This document shows positions 16,074-25,716 of a stretch of 64,000 nt of DNA, piece by piece. Position numbers and translations under genes: made by a program. This stretch comes from Vicinamibacterales bacterium (GTDB lineage: Bacteria > Acidobacteriota > Vicinamibacteria > Vicinamibacterales > UBA2999). Where the stretch lies: assembly GCA_041659285.1 (NCBI GenBank), contig JBAZYO010000009.1, forward strand, positions 62,001 through 126,000. The letters are read 5' to 3'. Position 1 is the first letter of the stretch. Each line of letters starts with the position of its first letter. Under the pieces are notes generated by a model, which saw only the letters and a program-made list of their open reading frames with translations, did not search any database and was not told the DNA's origin.

Positions 16074-17412
<1,339 letters not shown>

Positions 17413-17727
17413 GCCGGACCGTTCGCGATGGTCCATATTGTCAGCTAATGTCTCATCGAATGCGGTTTCACATGCAACTTTGCACAACAAAACCGTTACT
17501 TATTTTCGCCTTAAGTATCAACGAATAAGCATGTTAGAGCAATAGTCCCACGCCCTTGAAGAGATTCATGTTGCGATATGACTTTATGGTCATGTATGCT
17601 CCGTTTGTCGTGAATAAGTCACGCGCTCCCCAGCGCCCCGGTCATTCGTCTTTCGGTTCGGTTTGGTCTGTTGCGGAAACCACCCGATCCAAGGCGGTGT
17701 GGGGTTTATAAGAATTAGCCAGCGCAC
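17413..17727. other. AT-richer intergenic region upstream of the c-di-GMP gene
   Basis: 315 bp with visibly lower GC than its surroundings. A small inverted repeat (ATGAC ... GTCAT near 17578-17595) is present. A TATAAG at 17707-17712 could be the -10 for the downstream gene, but no -35 partner fits, and a transcript from there would be almost leaderless. I found no convincing sigma-54 (GG-N10-GC) site and no riboswitch fold. Confidence 0.4.
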
Positions 17728-20253
17728 ATGCGCGCCCTGCCGCTCCCTGCCCGGCTCTATATCGGCGCCACCGTCGCGATCGGCGCCTTGCTTGTGGTGT
17801 TGCTCGGGCCAAAGTCGACCTTCGCCAATCCGCTGCTGTTCACCGTCCTCCTCCTGACCTCGGCCGTCACCTCTGCATTCAAGGTCAGCCTGCCCCTCGC
17901 CAAGAGCGGCTCGACGATGTCGGTGTCATACGCCGTCGACTTCGCCGCGCTGATGCTGCTCGGGCCGAACGAAACGATGCTGGTGGCGGTCACGAGCGCG
18001 TGGAGCCAATGCACCTTCCGGATGAAGGTGAAGAACCCGGTCTACCGCACCCTGTTCAGCATGGCGTGCCTCGCCATCACCGTGCAGGCCGCCGGCTTTG
18101 CCTACGAGGCGCTCGGCGGCGTGCCCGGCACGCTCGCCCACGACGTCCCTGGACTCGCCAGGCCGCTCCTCGGCGCCGCGACGATGTACTTCGTGTTCAA
18201 CACGTGCCTGATCGCGGTCGCCGTGGCGCTGGCCACCAAGCAGCCGTTCTGGACCGTGTGGAACCAGAATTTCCTGTGGAGCGCGCCCAGTTACTTTGTT
18301 GGCGCCGGCGCCGCCGCCATTGCCGTGTGGGCCGTGATGACGTCCGGCGTCTGGCTGTCGTTGCTGGCCGCCCCGATGCTCTACCTCACCTACCGCACCT
18401 ACAAGGTGTACCTCGGGCGCATCGACGACGAACGCCGGCACGTCGAGGAGATGGCGGACCTGCACCTCGCCACGATCGAAGCCCTGGCGCTCGCCATCGA
18501 CGCCAAGGACCAGACCGCGCAGTCGCACATCCGCCGCGTCCAGGTGTATGCCACGGGCATCGCCCGCGGCCTCGGCATGTCCGACACCGAAATCCAGGGC
18601 GTCAAGACCGCCGCCCTGCTGCACGACATCGGCAAGCTGGCCGTGCCCGAACACATCCTGTCGAAGCCGGGCCCGCTGACGCAGGAAGAATTCCAGAAGA
18701 TCCGCGTGCATCCGCAGGTCGGCGCCGAGATCATCAGCGCCGTGCCGTTCCCGTACCCGGTGGCGCCCCTCATTCTCAGCCACCACGAACGCTGGGACGG
18801 CAAGGGCTACCCGCAGGGCCTCAAGGGTGAGGAGATCCCGCTCGGCGCGCGCATCCTGTCGGTGGTGGACTACTTCGACGCGCTGACCTCGGATCGGCCG
18901 TACCACAAGGCGATGACGCACGACGCGGCCCTCTCCCTGCTCCAGCAGGAAGCCGGGCGCGCGCTCGACCCCACCGTGGTGGCGATGTTCGTCAAGATGG
19001 AGGCGGAAATGGCGGCGGCGGCCGGCACCATCGACACCGCCACCCCTCGCCGCCTGTCGCTCGAGCCGACCAACGAGCGCGGACGCCCGGCCGTCGGCTT
19101 CCAGCCGGAATCGCCCAAGAGCAGCACGGTGTTCGAAGACATCGCGCTGGCGCACCGGGAAATCTACGCGCTCTACGAGATCGCGCAGACCATGGGCACC
19201 AGCCTGGGCGTCTCGGACACAATGGCGCTGATCTCGTCGAAGCTGGCGAACCTGGTGCCCTTCTCGTCGTGCGCGTTGTTCCTGTTCGACGAGGAAGTCG
19301 ACACGCTGCGCTGCCGCTTCGCCACCGGCGTCGAAGCCGAGGCCATCGGCACCATGACCGTGCGCGCCGGCCAGGGCCTCACCGGCTGGGTCGCCCGCAA
19401 CCGTCGTCCGCTGGTCAACGCCCGCCCAAGCGCGGAGTTCGAGGCGGCCGGTCTCACCGCGATCGCCACCACGCTGCAATCGGCGCTGGTCGCGCCGCTG
19501 GTCTTCAGCGACCGGTTCATCGGCACGCTGGCGGTGTACTCGACCCAATCCGACTTCTACACGGACGACCACCGCCGCCTGCTCGACCGCGTCAGCGAAC
19601 AGGCCTCCGCGGTCATCCACAACTCGATCGTGTTCGAGCAGACCCAGGAAGACTCGCTGACCGACCCGCTCACCGGCCTGCCGAACACGCGTTTCATGTT
19701 CATGCACCTGACCCGCGAGCTGGCCCGCGCCGAGCGCCTCAAGGCCGAAGTGGCGCTGCTCGTGATGGACCTCGACAGCTTCAAGGAAATCAACGACAAC
19801 CACGGCCACCACGTCGGCGACCGCGCCCTGCGGGAAGTGGCCACGGTGCTCCGCTCCGCGATTCGCCCCTACGACATCTGCGTGCGCTACGCCGGCGACG
19901 AATTCATCGTCGTCCTCTCGGGCTGCGGCGCGGAAGAAGCGGACCGCAAGCGGCTCGAGTTGCAGCGGACCGTGGACGAAGTGCTGTTCGAGGCGCGGCC
20001 CGGGCGCCGCCTGCCGCTGGCCATCAGCGTGGGCGCCGCCATCTATCCGCAGGACGGCGACAGCTACGAAGCGCTGCTGGCCACCGCCGACAGCCGCATG
20101 TATCGCGACAAGACGCGCCGCAAGCAGCGCGTGCAGGTCCAGCCGGCGGCCACCGGCACCGATGGCCTCCCGGCCGTGAGCGTCCCGCTGCCGTCGCCAC
20201 CGCAGGAGATTACCGAGATCGACATTCAACGGGCGGGCTTCGGAGTACTGTAA
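17728..20253 (+). CDS. Membrane HD-GYP / GAF / GGDEF bifunctional c-di-GMP protein
   Basis: 841 residues. Residues 1-230 hold six or more membrane helices. An HD-GYP phosphodiesterase domain follows ('LLHDIGKL' near 297; 'HHERWDGKGYP' near 352-362, with the diagnostic G-Y-P). Then come a GAF sensor (about 472-631) and a GGDEF domain with 'YAGDEF' near 721-726; the A-G-D-E-F variant is generally active. An R-P-Y-D inhibitory site stands exactly five residues before it, so product inhibition is likely. The protein thus appears able to both make and degrade c-di-GMP. The GAF domain between the two catalytic units could switch them. The downstream flavin reductase gene begins 7 bp later and is probably co-transcribed. 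Confidence 0.93.
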   Translation: MRALPLPARLYIGATVAIGALLVVLLGPKSTFANPLLFTVLLLTSAVTSAFKVSLPLAKSGSTMSVSYAVDFAALMLLGPNETMLVAVTSAWSQCTFRMKVKNPVYRTLFSMACLAITVQAAGFAYEALGGVPGTLAHDVPGLARPLLGAATMYFVFNTCLIAVAVALATKQPFWTVWNQNFLWSAPSYFVGAGAAAIAVWAVMTSGVWLSLLAAPMLYLTYRTYKVYLGRIDDERRHVEEMADLHLATIEALALAIDAKDQTAQSHIRRVQVYATGIARGLGMSDTEIQGVKTAALLHDIGKLAVPEHILSKPGPLTQEEFQKIRVHPQVGAEIISAVPFPYPVAPLILSHHERWDGKGYPQGLKGEEIPLGARILSVVDYFDALTSDRPYHKAMTHDAALSLLQQEAGRALDPTVVAMFVKMEAEMAAAAGTIDTATPRRLSLEPTNERGRPAVGFQPESPKSSTVFEDIALAHREIYALYEIAQTMGTSLGVSDTMALISSKLANLVPFSSCALFLFDEEVDTLRCRFATGVEAEAIGTMTVRAGQGLTGWVARNRRPLVNARPSAEFEAAGLTAIATTLQSALVAPLVFSDRFIGTLAVYSTQSDFYTDDHRRLLDRVSEQASAVIHNSIVFEQTQEDSLTDPLTGLPNTRFMFMHLTRELARAERLKAEVALLVMDLDSFKEINDNHGHHVGDRALREVATVLRSAIRPYDICVRYAGDEFIVVLSGCGAEEADRKRLELQRTVDEVLFEARPGRRLPLAISVGAAIYPQDGDSYEALLATADSRMYRDKTRRKQRVQVQPAATGTDGLPAVSVPLPSPPQEITEIDIQRAGFGVL

Positions 20254-20259
20254 GAGGCG

Positions 20260-20964
20260 GTGCCTTCGACCGCATTCACGGTACGCCAAGTCGTTCACGC
20301 GACGTCCCGCACCCGCATCATCAGGCTCGACGCCGGCGCGTCGCCGTTCGCGTTCACCGCCGGCCAGGCGGTGATGGTGGGCCTCCACGGCTCGCCGTTG
20401 CGGAAACCCTACTCCATTGCCTCGGCGCCGTGGGAAGTCGAGCGGACCGGCATCATGCAGCTGCTGCTGCAAATCGACGACGGCGGCGCGCTGGATCCCC
20501 ACCTTGAACTGGCCGCACCGGGCACCATGCTGGATGTCGAGGGCCCCTTCGGCAGCTTCGGACTGCCCCAGGGTTCCGTGTCCGACCCGTTGCTGTTTGT
20601 CGCGGGGGGCACCGGCATTGCCCCGTTGCGCTCGATGTTGATGGAACGGTTGTCGCACGCCAACCTGCCGCCGATTGCCATCGTCTACAGCGCCCGATCG
20701 CCGGAGGCCTTTGCCTTCCGGCCGGAGCTCGACGCGCTGCGGGACGCCGGGCGCGTGCAGGTCTACTTCACGGTCACCCGCGATGACGCGGGCGCCTGGC
20801 CGGGACGCCGGGGCCGCCTCGACCAGGATCTTCTGCGCGCGGCGTTGCCATCGACCGATGCGGTGTGCCTGATCTGCGGGCCGCCGCAGCTGGTCAGCGA
20901 TACGAAAGGCTTGTTGGAGGGGATTGGCGTGAGGACCACCAGGATCCTCACGGAGGAGTACTAG
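20260..20964 (+). CDS. FAD/NAD(P)-binding reductase (ferredoxin-NADP reductase fold)
   Basis: 234 residues from GTG. The FAD-binding barrel has 'RKPYSIASAPW' (R-x-Y-S motif). A 'GPFGSFGL' turn follows. The nucleotide domain has 'LLFVAGGTGIAPLRSML' and 'VCLICGPPQLVSDTK', with a C-terminal 'ILTEEY'. There is no Cys cluster for an iron-sulphur centre, so electrons would pass from NAD(P)H to FAD and on to a separate partner. It lies 7 bp after the c-di-GMP gene, raising the possibility of redox input to that protein, though this is only a positional inference. Its stop codon abuts that of convergent fabI. Confidence 0.87.
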   Translation: MPSTAFTVRQVVHATSRTRIIRLDAGASPFAFTAGQAVMVGLHGSPLRKPYSIASAPWEVERTGIMQLLLQIDDGGALDPHLELAAPGTMLDVEGPFGSFGLPQGSVSDPLLFVAGGTGIAPLRSMLMERLSHANLPPIAIVYSARSPEAFAFRPELDALRDAGRVQVYFTVTRDDAGAWPGRRGRLDQDLLRAALPSTDAVCLICGPPQLVSDTKGLLEGIGVRTTRILTEEY

Positions 20965-21738
20965 CTACATTCCGAGAATATGGAATCCGGCGTCCACCAT
21001 CATCACTTCACCGGTGATGCCGCGTCCGGCGTTGCTCAGCAGGAACGCGGCGGCGTCTCCCACCTCTGACGTCTCGATCGCGCGCCGCAGGGGCGCCTTC
21101 TCGCGCACGACGCCGAGGATCGATGAGAACCCGCCGATGCCCGCCGCGGCCAGCGTCTTCACCGGTCCCGCCGAGATCGCGTTCACGCGGATGTTCTGCG
21201 GGCCCAGGTCGGCCGCCAGGTAGCGCACCGACGACTCGAGCGCGGCCTTGGCCACACCCATCACGTTGTAGTTGGGAAACACACGATCGCTGCCAAGGAA
21301 CGTGAGCGTGAGCACGCTGCCGCCACCCCGCGCCGCCATCAGCGGTTGCGCGCCGCGCGTCAGCGCGATTAGCGAATAGGCGCTGATGTCGAGGGCCTGC
21401 CTGAAGCCGTCTCGCGACGTCTTCAAAAACCCGCCGGTGATCTCATCGCGCGACGCGAACGCGGCGCCGTGCACCAGGAAGTCCAGCCCGCCGAACTCCT
21501 GCTCGATCTTCGTGAACACCGCCGCGATCTCGTCGTCACTCTGGACGTCGCAGGGCAGCACCAACGGCTTCGGATCCAGCGTGGCCGCCAGTTCTTCGAC
21601 GTGTTCTTCGAAACGTCCCTGGTAGGTGAGGATCAGCTGCGCGCCCGCACTCGCGGTGGCCTGCGCGATGGCCCATGCCAGCGAGCGGTGGTTCGCGACG
21701 CCGACGATCAATCCAACTTTGCCCGTGAAGTCTGCCAT
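20965..21738 (-). CDS. fabI: Enoyl-[acyl-carrier-protein] reductase (NADH)
   Basis: 257 residues of the short-chain dehydrogenase fold in its FabI form. The cofactor site is the atypical 'GLIVGVANHRSLAWAIA' rather than T-G-x-x-x-G-x-G. The active-site pair is Y-x6-K in 'YNVMGVAK', preceded by 'TLTFLGSDRVFPNY'. 'NIRVNAISAGPVKTLAAAGI' and 'GITGEVMMVDAGFHILGM' complete the family pattern. It catalyses the last reduction step of each fatty-acid elongation cycle and is the triclosan/isoniazid-type target class. The start overlaps the stop of the upstream zinc-ribbon gene by one base (TGATG), suggesting coupling. Confidence 0.95.
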   Translation of the reverse strand: MADFTGKVGLIVGVANHRSLAWAIAQATASAGAQLILTYQGRFEEHVEELAATLDPKPLVLPCDVQSDDEIAAVFTKIEQEFGGLDFLVHGAAFASRDEITGGFLKTSRDGFRQALDISAYSLIALTRGAQPLMAARGGGSVLTLTFLGSDRVFPNYNVMGVAKAALESSVRYLAADLGPQNIRVNAISAGPVKTLAAAGIGGFSSILGVVREKAPLRRAIETSEVGDAAAFLLSNAGRGITGEVMMVDAGFHILGM

Positions 21739-22469
21739 CAGCGGTTCTTTTTCCCGCCACGGCGGCGGCGTCCGCCGCCCGGCCCTTGTCCCTGACCCTG
21801 GCCCTGACCTTGACCCTGACCTTGGCCCTGTCCGCCCTGGCCGTGGCCGTGTTCGCGAAAGCGCATCGGGCCGAGGTTGTCCTGGCTGCCGCCGCCGGCG
21901 GGCCGGCGCCGGCCACGGAACTTGCCCTGGCCTCCGCCTCCGGCATTGCGCTGCGCGCTGCCGTTGGTGCGGCCTCGGTTGTTCAGCGTTTGAATGGTGA
22001 ATTCGGGGAGGGCGCGGGGCGCCGGGGTCGCGCCTTCGATCTTGGGGAAGGTGGCGCGTATCAGGGAACGGCGGAAACCGCCCTCGCGCGCCTGATCGTC
22101 ATTGCCTGCCGGCGGTGTGTCGGCATTCGCGCTGTTTGCCGCGAGCGGCGGCGCGGGCTCGGCCGCCGGCGGTGCGGCGCCCGTTCCAGGATCGGTGACG
22201 AGTGGAACCGGCGGTGGCGGTGACTGGGGACGCGGGGTCGAGCCCTGCAGGCCATCCAGCACTTGCGCGAACAGCGCGGGCGGCTGTGTCTTGCGGCGTG
22301 GCGCCGGGACCTTGGCCTCCTTGTATTCGTGCTCGGCGTCGCAACTGCCGCAACGCGTTCGCTGGACGTTTTCGTCAACCATGGCCACGACGGCGTGGTC
22401 CGTAATGCGGCGCTCGCGCGGACAATAGTCGTCCAACACGTCGCCGGGCCGATACCGGCGGTCTTGCAT
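21738..22469 (-). CDS. Zinc-ribbon-like protein with Gly-Gln repeat tail
   Basis: 243 residues, not matched to a named family. Residues 15-50 contain C-P-R-E-R-R...C-G-S-C, resembling a small zinc-binding fold; the middle (55-130) is Pro/Ala-rich and disordered. The last third is Gly/Arg/Asn-rich ('RGRRRPAGGG') and ends with about nine Gly-Gln dipeptides and 'GGGRRRRGGKKNR'. The basic, RGG-like tail suggests nucleic-acid binding. The DNA for the Gly-Gln run is a short tandem repeat (about 21788-21847) and may vary between strains. It is coupled to fabI. Nothing notable is seen in the 175 bp upstream (22470-22644). Confidence 0.68.
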   Translation of the reverse strand: MQDRRYRPGDVLDDYCPRERRITDHAVVAMVDENVQRTRCGSCDAEHEYKEAKVPAPRRKTQPPALFAQVLDGLQGSTPRPQSPPPPVPLVTDPGTGAAPPAAEPAPPLAANSANADTPPAGNDDQAREGGFRRSLIRATFPKIEGATPAPRALPEFTIQTLNNRGRTNGSAQRNAGGGGQGKFRGRRRPAGGGSQDNLGPMRFREHGHGQGGQGQGQGQGQGQGQGQGPGGGRRRRGGKKNR

Positions 22470-22644
22470 GCAACTCCCCCGAAAACCCGATCAGCTTCCC
22501 GCCAAGCCGCATCGGTACTGGTCTTCTACTGCTTCGAACCGTTGGTCCATGGGCCGCAAACGCGAGAGCGGCCGAGGGTCGTGTTGAGTGCGGGAAGCGC
22601 CTGTTCGGTCGATAGACCGCAGGGCGCAGGGCATCCGGAATATA

Positions 22645-24033
22645 TCAGAGGCCCGTGCCCCGGGCAAGCCAAGCGCGCAGGTCGGCCAGGGCCGCCGAAA
22701 CGGCGTCGGGATTGGTGGATTGTGGCGTCTTCCTGGCGCGGACCGAGGCCGCCGCCGTCACGCGCCCCTTCACGTCGTCGCCAAACAGGCTGCTCGACTG
22801 CCGCCATTCATCCAGCGACAGGGCCTCGAAGTCGCGCCCTTGCGCGAGCAACGTCCTGACCATCGCGCCAACCACCTCGTGCGCCTGCCGGAACGGCATG
22901 CCGCGCGCCACCAGGTAGTCCGCGACGTCGGTGGCAAGGAGCAGTCCCGACGCGGCATGTCCGGTCCGCTCGGCGTGCAAGGTCAGCTTGCCGATCACGG
23001 CGGCGGTGGCATCCAGCGACACGGCGAGCGTGTCTTCCGAGTCGAATAGCGGCTCTTTGTCTTCCTGCAGATCCTTGTTGTAGCCGGTCGGCAGGCCCTT
23101 CATCGTGACCAGGAACCCGGTGAGATGGCCGATCACGCGGCCCGACTTGCCTCGCACCAGTTCGAGCGGATCGGGGTTCTTCTTCTGCGGCATCATGCTG
23201 CTGCCCGTGGCGGATGAATCGGCCAGCTCGAAGAACCCGAATTCCTCGCCGGTCATCAGGATGAAGTCTTCCGCAATCCGCGACAGGTGCACCATCGACA
23301 GCGACACCGCGTGCAGGAAGCTCACCGCGAAATCGCGATCGGACGACGCGTCCATGCTGTTGGCCACGACGCGCGCGAAGCCGAGCCTCGCCGCCAGCAC
23401 CTCGGTGTCAACGGCGTACCCGGTGCCGGCGATCGCGCCGGAGCCGAGCGGCAGCGCGTTCGCCTCTTCACGCGCGATCTCGAGCCGATGATGATCGCGG
23501 CGGAGCGCAGCGGCGTGGCTCAGGAGAAAGTGCGACACCAGGACCGGCATGGCGCGGCGCATGTGTGTGTACGACGGCATCAGCGCATCACCGGCCCGTT
23601 CGGCCTGGTCCGCAAACGCCGCGATCGCCGCGCGCAGCTTCTGCTGCAGCAACGGAATCCGGCGCCGCAGGTAGAGGCGCAGATCGACCGACACCTGCTC
23701 GTTGCGCGAGCGGCCGGTGTGCAGGCGGCGGCCGGCGTCGCCCACGCGCGCCACCAACTGCCGCTCCACGAAACTGTGGACGTCCTCGTCGTTGCCCGTG
23801 ACCCACGACGGATCCTGGCGCCCCTGTTCGAGGATGGCCGTGAGCGCGCCGGCAATCGCCGTGGCGTCGGCGGCGTCGAGCACGCCGGCGCGTGTCAGCG
23901 CCTCCGCCCACGCGAGGCTACCGGTCACGTCGTCTTCGAAGAGGCGGCGATCGAATGGAAACGACACACCGAAATCGAACGCGGCAGGGTCCGGAGCGGA
24001 ATCGAAGCGGCCGGACCAGAGGTGCTGGGACAT
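22645..24033 (-). CDS. argH: Argininosuccinate lyase
   Basis: 462 residues, full length for the fumarase/aspartase superfamily. It splits argininosuccinate into arginine and fumarate. Motifs: 'LWSGRF' at the N-terminus, 'DEDVHSFVERQL', 'LHTGRSRNEQVSVDLRLYL', 'PSYTHMRRAMPV', and the signature loop 'GSSMMPQKKNPD' carrying the catalytic Ser; 'DLQEDKEPLFDS' follows. All key residues look intact. It is the last gene of the argR-argG-argH minus-strand run. The 39-bp spacer to argG consists of GGTTCAG-type repeats, and no Shine-Dalgarno is visible there. Confidence 0.96.
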   Translation of the reverse strand: MSQHLWSGRFDSAPDPAAFDFGVSFPFDRRLFEDDVTGSLAWAEALTRAGVLDAADATAIAGALTAILEQGRQDPSWVTGNDEDVHSFVERQLVARVGDAGRRLHTGRSRNEQVSVDLRLYLRRRIPLLQQKLRAAIAAFADQAERAGDALMPSYTHMRRAMPVLVSHFLLSHAAALRRDHHRLEIAREEANALPLGSGAIAGTGYAVDTEVLAARLGFARVVANSMDASSDRDFAVSFLHAVSLSMVHLSRIAEDFILMTGEEFGFFELADSSATGSSMMPQKKNPDPLELVRGKSGRVIGHLTGFLVTMKGLPTGYNKDLQEDKEPLFDSEDTLAVSLDATAAVIGKLTLHAERTGHAASGLLLATDVADYLVARGMPFRQAHEVVGAMVRTLLAQGRDFEALSLDEWRQSSSLFGDDVKGRVTAAASVRARKTPQSTNPDAVSAALADLRAWLARGTGL

Positions 24034-24037
24034 AAGC

Positions 24038-24096
24038 AGGTTCAGAAAGGTTTCAGAAAGGTTCAGTTAGGTTCAGACAGGTTCAACCGGATTCAG
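24038..24096. repeat. Six tandem 10-11 bp AGGTTCAGAA-type repeats
   Basis: Units beginning AGG-TTCAG recur every 10 or 11 bp, with variable last bases (GAA, GAA, GTT, GAC, ACC). They fill the argG-argH spacer and run into the last codons of argG, so the final residues of ArgG (N-P-V-E-P-V) are repeat-encoded. Confidence 0.85.
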
Positions 24097-25134
24097 CGTC
24101 CGGCCGACCACCCGGCTGTCGCCCTTGAATAGTTTCACACGGACCGACCCGGTCACGCCCTCCTGGGTCGCCGACACGAAGGCGTCCAGGCCTGGGCGGA
24201 GGCGGCCGAACCACTCGCCGCGGCCGAGCACCTCCGCGTAAGCCGTCGCCACCGACGGCGAGAAGCGGTTGAGGCTCTCCGACGAACGCAGACGCTCGAG
24301 CTCGCGCCGGGCCTGATGAAGCACGGCGGCGGCCGGCGCTTCATACAGCACTCGCGATCGCGTCCCGTCGGCGCGGTTCTTCACCCGGTCGAATCGCCCG
24401 ATGCCGTGTTCGCCGGCAATCGTCGACAGGCTCTCGATCAGCTCCGCCGGCGGCATCACCACGCCGTTGATGCCGGTTGGCGCGCCGCGCTCGAAGGCGA
24501 CTTCCACTACTGCGGGAGTGTCGGGCGCCTGCGCCAATCCGCGCGTCACCTTGTACACCGCCTCTGGCGCCTCCTGCGAGGCGTCGTCGGCCGGGCGCCC
24601 AATCGTTCGGCCCCAGAGGTTGTCGTCAATCCGATCCGCCGCAGGCCCCGGCACGAAGATGCCCAGGCGGTCAGCGTACTCGGCGATTTGCGCGGCGGTC
24701 ACCCCAGCAGCACAGTCGATCGAGCGCAGCCCGCGATCGAGCGACCGCAGGGGCTGGTTGAGGCGGGGGCCGGCACGCCCCGATGATCCGTGGGCCACCA
24801 CCGAGGCGTCTTCGATGTGCGCCAGTTCCACGAGCTTCTTCGCGATCAACGGCCGCGAGATGGCCGTGGCCATCGGGTAGCGGCCCTCCGACAGCGCGTC
24901 GGCCCTGAGCGTGGGCCACACGTAGTCGCGGGCAAACTCGTCGCGGGCGTCAATCACGTGGGCGCGCACCGCGCCGGCCGCCAGCGCCCGATCGCGAATC
25001 TCGGCCAGATCGGTGGACTGCCCGAGGTCGAGCGTCACCGCGACGACCTCCGCGTCATGACGATCCGTCAGCCACGGAATGGCCACCGACGATCGGAGGC
25101 CTCCCGAATACGCCAGGACGATGATGTTCTTCAC
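24073..25134 (-). CDS. argG: Divergent argininosuccinate synthase homologue
   Basis: 353 residues versus about 400 in typical ArgG. Family features: 'IIVLAYSGGL' at the start, 'VTLDLGQ', 'DENLWGR'-like 'DDNLWGRTIG', 'PEAVYKVTRG', 'GINGVVM', and 'GEHGIGRFDRVKNRADGTRSR'. Catalytic motifs are altered. The PP-loop S-G-G-L-D-T-S is S-G-G-L-R-S-S, replacing the Asp conserved across the whole PP-loop family. The citrulline/aspartate-binding 'GATGKGNDQVRFE' is 'GSSGRAGPRLNQP'. No frame break is seen, so this is a complete gene. It may be a variant enzyme of this lineage or an inactive paralogue with a true ArgG elsewhere. Its start overlaps argR by 4 bp. Confidence 0.8.
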   Translation of the reverse strand: MKNIIVLAYSGGLRSSVAIPWLTDRHDAEVVAVTLDLGQSTDLAEIRDRALAAGAVRAHVIDARDEFARDYVWPTLRADALSEGRYPMATAISRPLIAKKLVELAHIEDASVVAHGSSGRAGPRLNQPLRSLDRGLRSIDCAAGVTAAQIAEYADRLGIFVPGPAADRIDDNLWGRTIGRPADDASQEAPEAVYKVTRGLAQAPDTPAVVEVAFERGAPTGINGVVMPPAELIESLSTIAGEHGIGRFDRVKNRADGTRSRVLYEAPAAAVLHQARRELERLRSSESLNRFSPSVATAYAEVLGRGEWFGRLRPGLDAFVSATQEGVTGSVRVKLFKGDSRVVGRTLNPVEPV

Positions 25135-25580
25135 CGGGCGAGGTCCCTCAACTTCTTGACCACCGCCAGCGCGTTCTTCGCGTCGCGGGCAATGATCAGG
25201 ATGGTGTCGTCGCCGGCGAGCGTCCCCACCACTTCAGGCATCCGCGACCGATCGATCGCCAGCCCAAGCAGCTGCGCCTGGCCGGCGCCGGTCCGCAACA
25301 CGATCAGCTGCTGCACCGGCTCGATGTTGATCAGGTACTCCGTGAGCGCCTTCGCCAACGTGCCCAATGCCGTGGTTTGCGGCGTTTCCTCAATTGACGA
25401 CGGCTGATAGGCGCCGTCCGACGAGCGCTTCAACAGCCCCAGTTCCTTGATGTCGCGCGACAGGGTGGCCTGCGTCACGACGAATCCGCGAGCGGCCAGG
25501 CGCTGGCGCAGTTGTTCCTGGCTGCGCACGGCCTCGTGCTCGACGACGTCCAGGATGGCGGAGAGGCGCTGGGCTTTCAT
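25131..25580 (-). CDS. argR: Arginine repressor
   Basis: 149 residues from the ATG at 25580. The N-terminal winged helix ('RLSAILDVVEHEAVRSQEQLRQRLAARGF' and 'TQATLSRDIKELGLLK') binds ARG boxes. The C-terminal hexamerisation/arginine domain has 'GAGQAQLLGLAIDR' and 'VVGTLAGDDTILII', with the Asp-Asp that contacts arginine. A GTG at 25610 would extend it by ten residues, but the predicted argR -10 (25602-25607) lies inside that extension, so ATG 25580 is preferred. It heads the argR-argG-argH transcript and faces the argC operon; it very likely controls both and itself. Confidence 0.94.
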   Translation of the reverse strand: MKAQRLSAILDVVEHEAVRSQEQLRQRLAARGFVVTQATLSRDIKELGLLKRSSDGAYQPSSIEETPQTTALGTLAKALTEYLINIEPVQQLIVLRTGAGQAQLLGLAIDRSRMPEVVGTLAGDDTILIIARDAKNALAVVKKLRDLAR

Positions 25581-25595
25581 ATTTATGCGTTCGGG

Positions 25596-25609
25596 TGAAT
25601 CAGTATACA
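25596..25609 (-). promoter_or_regulatory. ARG box overlapping the argR -10
   Basis: TGAAT-CAGT-ATACA matches the ArgR half-site pattern TGAAT-N4-ATTCA at nine of ten positions. On the minus strand it overlaps TATACT (25607-25602), a good -10 for argR; no convincing -35 is present. This suggests autoregulation. Confidence 0.55.
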
Positions 25610-25640
25610 CTCAAGAGCGTGGATTACGTGCAATTTCGTG

Positions 25641-25675
25641 TTGACAGCGCTGAATAAGCTATGTATAAGTATTCT
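25641..25675 (+). promoter_or_regulatory. argC operon promoter with overlapping ARG box
   Basis: A perfect -35, TTGACA (25641-25646), a 17-bp spacer, and TATAAG (25664-25669) form the best sigma-70 promoter in the window. TGTAT-AAGT-ATTCT (25662-25675) resembles an ARG box at eight of ten positions and covers the -10, so arginine-bound ArgR would block RNA polymerase. Confidence 0.75.
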
Positions 25676-25716
25676 TCTGGGCGCATAACTTTTCAGCGCT
25701 CCGTCGAGACAGGGTG

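Noticed and set aside
17413..17727. c-di-GMP riboswitch or sigma-54 promoter upstream of the c-di-GMP gene
   Set aside because: No GEMM-type core and no GG-N10-GC spacing could be found; candidate GG and GC pairs were off by one or more bases.
17926..20658. A 910-codon open frame on the minus strand opposite the c-di-GMP gene
   Set aside because: It is an antisense shadow of GC-rich coding DNA: His/Arg/Asp/Gly-rich translation without domains, while the plus strand has clear HD-GYP, GAF and GGDEF motifs.
24038..24096. Possible CRISPR-like array
   Set aside because: Repeat units are only 10-11 bp and contiguous, with no spacers and no cas genes nearby.
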